This document shows, one piece after another, positions 57,518 through 64,000 of a DNA stretch of 64,000 nt (its first letter is position 1; each line of letters begins with the position of its first letter). The notes below the pieces were generated by a model, which saw only the letters and a list, made by a program, of their open reading frames with translations, ran no database searches and was not told the DNA's origin. The position numbers were made by a program, and so were the translations under genes. Source of the stretch: Vitrella brassicaformis (taxonomy: Eukaryota; Sar; Vitrellaceae); assembly GCA_001179505.1 (NCBI GenBank), contig CDMY01000413.1, positions 19,558 to 83,557 of the forward strand, given 5' to 3'.

Positions 57518-58620
57518 TCAACCCTTGACCTCAACCCCCTCCCCACCCCCGTCCTCAGGGCTATATCGGTCCTCCATCTCCCCACTGGGTGTCTCCTCCG
57601 CTCCAGTGAGGGCACGGCGCCCCTTGCTCATATCTGCCACCTTTATCACCTTAGCGAAGGCCAACACCACCCCCACCATCCCCACCAGGCTCCAGATGAC
57701 CGCCCACTCGGATCTGTACAGGCCCATGAAGGACCCACGTGCGTCACGAGCCGAGGGCCCCACCTCTGCAGTGTGGCAAAGGCAACACGTGACCCTTGCT
57801 GCCTCCGGCCCCCTTGCCCTGTGTGCTTACCAGGCTGCTGTGGTGGCGGCCCGATGCCCAGCGCCTCTGCCAGCTCGTCGAGCGGCCCTTTATCTCTCTC
57901 CCTCCAAGCGTCCGCCGTGGGCGGCGTGCGGCTCGGATGCACCCAAGACGTGTGGACATGCGGCCGGTCCTGGGGCGACAGGGGAGATGTGTCCTCCGCG
58001 CTGTGCTTTATCGAATCAAAGTGTTTCTCCTTGGGGGGCTGTGGATCAGCATCAGGTGCGAAATTGCCGGTGGCTGCCTTCAGGCGGCGGTAGGCAGGGG
58101 AAGTCGCTGGAGGCTGCTGATGGGTGGAAGAAGACGTCATCACAAGTGCGTCGACGCTATGGTCAACGGCGCCATGTGAATCCGCCTCCAAGGAATGGCG
58201 AGTCCACGCACTGGGCGATGTTGGCGGCTCCCTCGTTGTAGAATAGTGATCAGTACTCACAGTATCAGTGGCTTGGAAGTATGGGGGCGGTCTCTTGATG
58301 CTGCTGAGCACCACTGGCCGCTGTTGCTGAACCCTCAGCTTCCTCGACACAGGCCTCCCGAGCACCGGGAAGAGGCTGCCATGCCTCAGCAGCAGCCTCA
58401 CCCTCCTTGACGGCGGAGGCTTGGCGGGTTCGATGGATGGATGGTGCTGCAAAAGCACGGAGAAGTCGTCGTGATCATCGCTGTCCACCACTCGATTCAG
58501 ACGTGTCCGATGGAGAAACTCACGGCTGGCGTATCTGCTGCTGGGCACCTGGCGATGCGAAGGCCGGGCAAGTGACACAGAGATGCAAAGGACGAGAATA
58601 AGGTCCGCAACACCTTTCAT
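57518..58620 (-). CDS. Secretory-pathway single-pass membrane protein, unknown family
   Basis: Two minus-strand exons, 57831-58620 and 57518-57765, give 345 residues. The first 18 residues (KGVADLILVLCISVSLA) form a clear signal peptide. The next about 100 residues are Arg/Ser/His-rich with few acids, which could act as a transit peptide if the protein goes to a complex plastid, though the usual aromatic residue after the cleavage site is missing. The middle is Pro/Ser/Thr-rich and looks disordered. One membrane span, WAVIWSLVGMVGVVLAFAK, lies at 284-302, followed by a short acidic, Gly-rich tail. The span is encoded in exon 2, which joins exon 1 by GTAAGC and TGCAG sites. I recognise no domain. 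Plasma membrane, endomembrane and plastid locations are all possible. Confidence 0.6.
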
Positions 58621-58719
58621 CCTGCTTTGCCATGAACACCGCGCGATTCCGTAAACTTCTCCTGTATTTACATTCTGGGAGCCTCAATGCTTAGGTATCT
58701 ACCTGTGAGGGTCTACTCG

Positions 58720-61700
58720 TCACTCGTCTTTGCCCTGCGACTGAGCTGATAGCCGGTGCCCCGCCCCGGCCCTCCGTTTCAAGGCCTGCAGGCTCGACAA
58801 TACCTCTGCTATTTGCTGCTTTGCGCGGTCGCTCGTGCTCAGCGACCCCTTGCGATAGTGCAAAATGCGCTCGAGAAACTCTGCGCTTATCCCCTGATCC
58901 TTGTCTTGCCTCTTCAGCTTCATTGCCGCACTCAGACTGAGGCAGTGGTAGGCAAGAAAGAGGAGGGACACGCCGCCGCCAATGACGAACAAGCTGGGCA
59001 GCCACGACAGAGAGGGGCTGTTCAGGAGGGGAAAGAAGACCACCACGATCGAGTAGCAGATGGTTGCGCAGATGAGGGAGACGACGGCGTAGAAACGGGC
59101 CCAAAAGATGAAGGCCGTGCCGACGAGGATGCCGCTGTTTTTCTCCTGGAGGGCCACCTGGATGGCACGCTCACCTGATGGACGGACGAATGCATGCAAG
59201 AGCTGCACCATCATTCTCTTTTCTCCCTTACCGGCAAAATGGTCAATACACGACCGCTGATAAACTTCATGTCCGTCCCGAGGCTTGAACGGTTCCTTGT
59301 ATGTGCCATCAACGGGGTCTTTGAAGACCTTCCCCTCATGCATTTGCTGCACCGCCACTTTTATCTCACTGTCGACCTTCTCAATGTCTCTGAAAGGGAA
59401 GAATGTCAGCTTTATGAGGAATGAACACAGCGCCAGAGAGGTTGGAATAAAGGAGAAGAAGAGACGAATAGTGGCGATGACCGCCAAGGTCTGCGGCTGC
59501 GGCTTGCCCTTCACAGAGGGCACTAACCAGATGCAGCCTGAACAAAAGGGCCGATGTTAACAATGGTGCGGGTGTGTTGTCTTGGTATCTCACCAGCATT
59601 GAGATGGGCAAAGCCGTAGCGGGGACCGCCACGACCTTGGGGACAAAAGAAGCGAACATACAGAAGCTTGCCTCGGTTCTCTCGCCCGTCCGCACCTGCA
59701 CAGGTGCAACATCCTTGCATTCACGAATCAACGCCCTCCTCCCTCCCTCCTTACTTCATCATAGTCAATAATCAGCCCCCGCAGGTTGGTCGTCAGGAAG
59801 GAGGCGCCCAGAGGTATCCCATTGAAGAGGCAGAAGACAGCCGACAGCGCCATGTCTCCCTTGCCGCAGAAGACGAACAGCCCGTTGGTGATGGCGTTGA
59901 CGCAGTTGAAGGCCAGCCACGCCTTGTAATCACCAATCTGTTTGGCGAGCGTCAGCCACATGGGAGCAGCGACGATGGCGGCCACGAGAAATAAGCAGAC
60001 GGCCACACCGAGCCAGCACGGGGTGCTGCAGGTCCAGTGGGCGAGATCGAGATTGCTTTCGTAGCAGAATTCCTCGGGGGCCGTGACGAACTGAATGAAG
60101 AATGGCAGCATCGTTGCCGCCATGTTAGCCACAGTGACATCCAATATCCACGCCAGCACGAGGACGCGGAAAGGCGCGTTTCCCATCGCACCTGATACAA
60201 TGACCAAAACATAGAGACAGACGTGCTTCCTCCTTTGCCTGTCTCTTTCTGGCTGCGCACCGATGAAGCTGGGCACCTAGCGTGGCAAAAGAGACATCAA
60301 CCATGCAGCAATGTCATAGAAGCGGCATCTGAGGACGTACTATTGTTTCGATTTTTGTGAGTTTTGGCGCCTCAGCCCCTGTGGCGGCAACCGCCCCAGC
60401 CTCTGCATCTCCCGCTGACCGAATGCCTATGAGGCTCGACTGCCGTCTTCTCTTGGAAGCGTTCTCTCGGATCGCCCAGACGCAGTGGAGCATAGTTGTG
60501 ATATGCCAGAGAGCGAAGAATCCCCCGATGACGAGAAACGCCCCCTTCTGGGTGTGCGCCTGGCACTGCAGCAGCTGCCGTGCCTCGCACAACTTGGTGT
60601 CAGGCGCATTGGTGCAGGCGGAGAGGTCGCACCTGTCCATCAACAGGCCGAGGAGGACGGGGGACACCGATGCGATGAGGCTGCCGAGCCCCTCGAATAT
60701 CTTGACAATGAAGAAGACGCCTCGTCGCTCCTTGGGGTCGCTCGTCAGCTCCTGCCCCAGAGCATTGAACGGGATGTGCGTCAAGGTGTCGGCCATGAAG
60801 AAGAGGATATAGAAGGCTCCAAACCAGTAGCTGAAAAGACAAGTAGAAGGGACATGGTGTGCAACGGTGCTCTCCTTATATACTTCTGGCTGACCTGACT
60901 TCCGGCTTGCCGGTCACTGCTGTCGGCGGATTGCACAAGAGGAACAGGAAAGCTCCATACAGAAACGTACCCACAAGCATAAATGGCCGTCCTGACGTCA
61001 CGAGCGCACACACACTTGGTGACTATCGGCCCATCTCGTGCACTTGTCTTGTCCTCTTGTGTGTTACTGCGTCCGTAGGGCGTCTCGGCTCCATCAGTTA
61101 TGTTGGCCATTAGCGGGTCCGTCAGCACATCCAGCGACCGTCCAATCGCCTGTAAGAAGAGATTGATATTCATGCTGCAATCTGTCTCATCTCGCGTGAT
61201 TCCTCACCTGAAAGAATGCAAGAAGAGCCAGCGACGCACCCAGCTTCTCGTAGTGGACAAGAATGTGGACGGTGATCAGCCGCTGCATGGACATCTTAGC
61301 CAGTTCAGGGGCAGCGTAAGAAACGCTCTTCCACTGCACACGCAAACCGCAGTCCAGAAAACAGACACACAAGATCCGTCAGACGCCTGCATCGGATGCG
61401 TGTTGTCTCTCTCTGTGGATGCATGTCAATGCATCTGTCGATTCCATCAATCCATTCGTCCACCCATCTGAAAAATCCATACCATAGGTACCTTCCCCTC
61501 CAGCGGGCTTGCGTTGGGAAAGAGGTCGACGTTGCGCTTCAGCAGCACTCCCTGTACCCTCTTCCATGCCCCCCCACCCACCGACTGCATCTTCTCCTCC
61601 GCCACTATAGTGTACTCGCCGCTTCTCAGCTGGAAGGCCTCTGGAGGGTCGAACACAAGCTGCGTCTCATCGCTGTGGAACACCGAGTACTCGTGCGACG

Positions 61701-61922
61701 ACAGGCCGCCCAGCAGGGCATGGCACTCCTGCTCAAATGAACATCATCAGAGAATGTGTGTGCACGCCGTTCTGCATCTGTGTATGCGACCTTCTGGAAC
61801 GATGAGCGCTGCTCTTCAAGCGCATTCAGATCTTCCTGGGCGACGGCCCGCCAGCGAAAGGCCTTTTTCTCGCCTTTGAAGTTGATGGCAAAGGACAGGT
61901 ATCCACCACCGCAGCAGCCCAT
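58720..61922 (-). CDS. GPH-family (MFS_2/MFSD2-like) transporter
   Basis: Cation-coupled carrier of the glycoside-pentoside-hexuronide type, whose members move sugars or lysolipids. Minus-strand exons: 61791-61922, 61483-61728, 61208-61333, 61068-61149, 60895-60991, 60341-60830, 60261-60276, 59755-60191, 59594-59695, 59232-59508, 58720-59174; about 819 residues. Family motifs: GRSLDVLTDPLMANITD (from 171), TPYGRRRPFMLVG split over exons 4-5, THIPFNALGQELTSD, and DYDEVRTGERTEA (539-551), the second GPH signature. Exon 7 has only 16 nt. A 125-residue N-terminal domain precedes the first span and begins MGCCGGG, a possible acylation site. Exon 2 could end at 61492 instead. The exon 9-10 junction is the least certain: the acceptor chosen (GAAG at 59509-59512) is weak, since the better TTCAG upstream would put a stop in frame. 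Substrate unknown. Confidence 0.82.
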
Positions 61923-62005
61923 GGATAGATCTCTCAAATGCGATGGAGTCGAGCCTTCCCAGCTCGTCCGTTTCACGAGTCCGAAATCGCGCGCAACGAT
62001 GCGCG
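61923..62005. promoter_or_regulatory. Very short divergent promoter region (GPH transporter / RNase HII)
   Basis: Only 83 bp lie between the transporter ATG and the proposed first ATG of the RNase HII gene, so the two must share or overlap promoter sequence. If the RNase HII start is 62193 the gap is 270 bp. Confidence 0.35.
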
Positions 62006-63652
62006 ATGCAGCATAGAAGGTTTATCGCAAAGGTGAGGAGATGCGCTTGGTTTCAACATACATGATCCATGCATTCATTCATTCCCGCAGGTCGTGTTCC
62101 TCTCCGCGCCTCTGCTCCATCATGCCTCTCCAGCGCATGCGTCCCTGAAGCCGCCGCCTGCATTCTTCTCCTTCCGGTTTGCATCCATCCTGATGAGCAA
62201 GAGGGCCGCCAGAGGCCGCCTCAGCGCCGCGGGCAAAGACGCCGTTCAGCCGACCAGTCCTGTCGCATCCATCAGGAAACGCCAGAGGCGCAGCGTGAAG
62301 AAGGCGGAGGAGGTGCCTGGTGAGCCGCCTCCTGCGGATTGCAGTGCTGTGGTTGAAGGTTTGGACGGAGGTTCGTCGCTGCCGAGGGCGATTGAGGAGT
62401 CGGTGCTAGCTGCTGGGGAGGCGGAGCATGTCATAGGCGTTGATGAAGCGGGGCGAGGGCCTTTGGGTACGTACGGCAGATCTGCAGTGTGTGCACATGT
62501 GTGGATGCGGATCAGATCTCTTCTTCTTTGCTGGCGTTGTGTTGTGTTGTGCAGCTGGCCCAGTGGTCGCAGCCGCGTGCCACATCCCACTTGGGGTTGA
62601 CCTGCCTGCTATCAGGGTGACCGGGGGAGGAACCAACACTCACTCATCGTGTGTCATTACATCTGCGGTGTGTCCCCGTGTGCGCAGGATAGCAAGGCCA
62701 TAAAGACTGAGGCGGAGAGGGAGGCCATCTATGAGAAGCTGACAGCTCATCCAGACGTTGTCTGGGCCACACATGCCGTCGACAACAACGAGATCGACCG
62801 CATCAACATTCTGCAGGTGAAGCCGCCACACACACAGGGAGAGAGAGAAAGGCAGTCCCTCCACCCCTCCATCTGGATGCACGTATGAGTGTCTGTGTGT
62901 ACCCAGGCAACTTTCAAAGCCATGACGCCGGCCGCCCAGAGTGTGATAGAGCAGTTGGCCACGTCAGGGGTCAAGCCGTCCGTAGCGGTGTTGGTCGACG
63001 GCAACCAGCTGCCTCCCGTGCTCAAAGATGACCCAAATGTCGGCTGCCACGCTGTCGTGCGAGGTGATCAGGCAACAACAACAACACACACACACACACA
63101 AGAGAGAGGGTGTGGACTCCGACCTGTGTATGTGTGCGTGTGCAGGTGATTCGAAGGAGTACGTCATCGCGGCGGCGTCGATCATCGCCAAAGTGACCCG
63201 CGACAGGTACATTACATACTCTGGGGCGTTATCTGTTGGCGGCTCGTCCACGTATGTATCTTTTCTGCTGTTTGGCCGATCAGGGTTATGAATGCCTACG
63301 ACGAAGAGCATCCGGGGTACGGCTTTGCCCAGCACAAGGGCTACCCAACTAAGGGGCACATTGAGGTCAGTCCATTCAAAGCCGAAGCAGTCCACCTGCG
63401 CTCTGACACACCCGCTCTATCTCTCCTCTCCGTCAGGCACTCAGCCGCCTCGGTGTGCTCCCCATCCACCGCAAGTCCTTCGGCTCCGTGGCCGCGTTGT
63501 GCGAGGTAGCTGTGTCGGAGGAGGGAGGCAACGGCGTGCTGGTTTCCGAAGAGGGCGGCGATGCATCGCCCAGATCGGCCATGGCAATGGGGCAGCCTGA
63601 GGCAAAGAGGAAGAAGAGGGGCAAAAGGGGGAAGGAGGATGGTGGGACATAG
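62006..63652 (+). CDS. rnhB: Ribonuclease HII, bacterial type (RnhB-like)
   Basis: Cuts RNA in RNA-DNA hybrids and removes single ribonucleotides from DNA. Exons: 62006-62032, 62091-62466, 62555-62616, 62688-62816, 62907-63063, 63146-63206, 63284-63365, 63437-63652; 369 residues. HVIGVDEAGRGPLAGPVVAA holds D127 and E128; AVLVDGNQLP holds D229; EYVIAAASIIAKVTRDR holds D270, completing the DEDD site. HPGYGFAQHKGYPTKGHIEAL and LPIHRKSF are typical of bacterial RNase HII, whereas eukaryotic RNASEH2A reads GPVLGPMVY at the first motif. The N-terminus is Ala, Ser and Arg-rich before residue 100 and fits organelle targeting. A 27-nt first exon (M-Q-H-R-R-F-I-A-K) joined by GTGAGG and CCCGCAG keeps the frame; otherwise the ATG at 62193 is the start. 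The C-terminus is basic. It probably derives from a plastid or mitochondrial endosymbiont (inference). Confidence 0.88.
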
Positions 63653-64000
63653 AGTGACGGTGCTGGGCACGGCTGGCAGGTGTGTGTACAGTAGTATGGG
63701 GTGGCGTGAGGAGGATGTCGCACGTCACGGTGTTACACACGTGGTGCGGCAAGTGTACAAATGCCTGTCCATGCGTTGTCGGCATAATCCTTTCTTGCAA
63801 TGAATTGTCGACGATAAAAGGCCTCTCACACCGACTGTCGTCTGCGAAACACACGCAAACACACAAACCTCATGTAAGAATAGGTGGGAGAGAGTCGGGG
63901 AGAATGGTGAAGAGAGGATCTGCCGGGCGGTCAGTCCCGGATAAAGGATTAAGTCAATGCAACGTAAGGTCTGTGGATTTTGTGGAGAGTCCACGTAGGA
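63653..64000. other. Right-edge flank, no gene seen
   Basis: 3' flank of the RNase HII gene and unassigned sequence to the window edge. A minus-strand frame at 63725-63994 has no recognisable content. Confidence 0.45.

Overview
The window looks like nuclear DNA of a photosynthetic alveolate, most likely a chromerid close to Vitrella. That is an inference from four things: GC-rich genes split by many short (about 55-140 nt) introns, a thylakoid-lumen PsbP-domain gene, a ciliary gene, and very dense (TG)n/(CA)n tracts. I saw no prokaryotic operons, no CRISPR array, and no rRNA or tRNA gene. Splice sites were placed by eye from GT/GC...AG, frame continuity and family homology; coordinates run from start codon to stop codon and exons are listed in each entry.

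Layout. 1-538: last exon of an unidentified gene (+). 1133-2698: eIF3h (-). 2888-5840: folate/biopterin transporter (+). 6405-8307: TCAB1/WRAP53 (+). 8735-11699: secreted FAD-dependent oxidoreductase (+). 11.7-15.2 kb: gene-poor, with two kinds of dispersed repeat. 15209-18222: type B histone acetyltransferase HAT1 (+). 18.2-21.4 kb: gene-poor. 21362-24263: secreted GH3 glycosidase (+). 26651-29106: secreted GMC oxidoreductase (-). 29450-29782: a weak small-gene candidate (+). 31495-38224: CLU, clustered mitochondria protein (-). 38655-49013: a 3032-residue CPLANE1-like ciliary protein (+). 49468-49791: MOCS2A/MoaD (-), too split to show as one open frame. 50005-50700: P-loop kinase (+). 51171-52456: PsbP-domain protein (-). 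52735-56102: coiled-coil RING E3 ligase (+). 57518-58620: secreted single-pass membrane orphan (-). 58720-61922: GPH-type MFS transporter (-). 62006-63652: bacterial-type RNase HII (+).

Functionally this is a mix of housekeeping genes (translation, chromatin, telomerase RNP, molybdenum cofactor, RNase H), organelle genes (PsbP, CLU, probably organellar RNase HII), transporters, one cilium gene and three secreted redox or glycosidase enzymes. Many neighbours are head to head with 80-430 bp between start codons, which suggests shared promoters. The most unusual signals are the sense-strand (TG)n tracts next to 3' splice sites, three probable GC-AG introns, a 16-nt micro-exon, and the repeat pairs in the gene-poor stretches.
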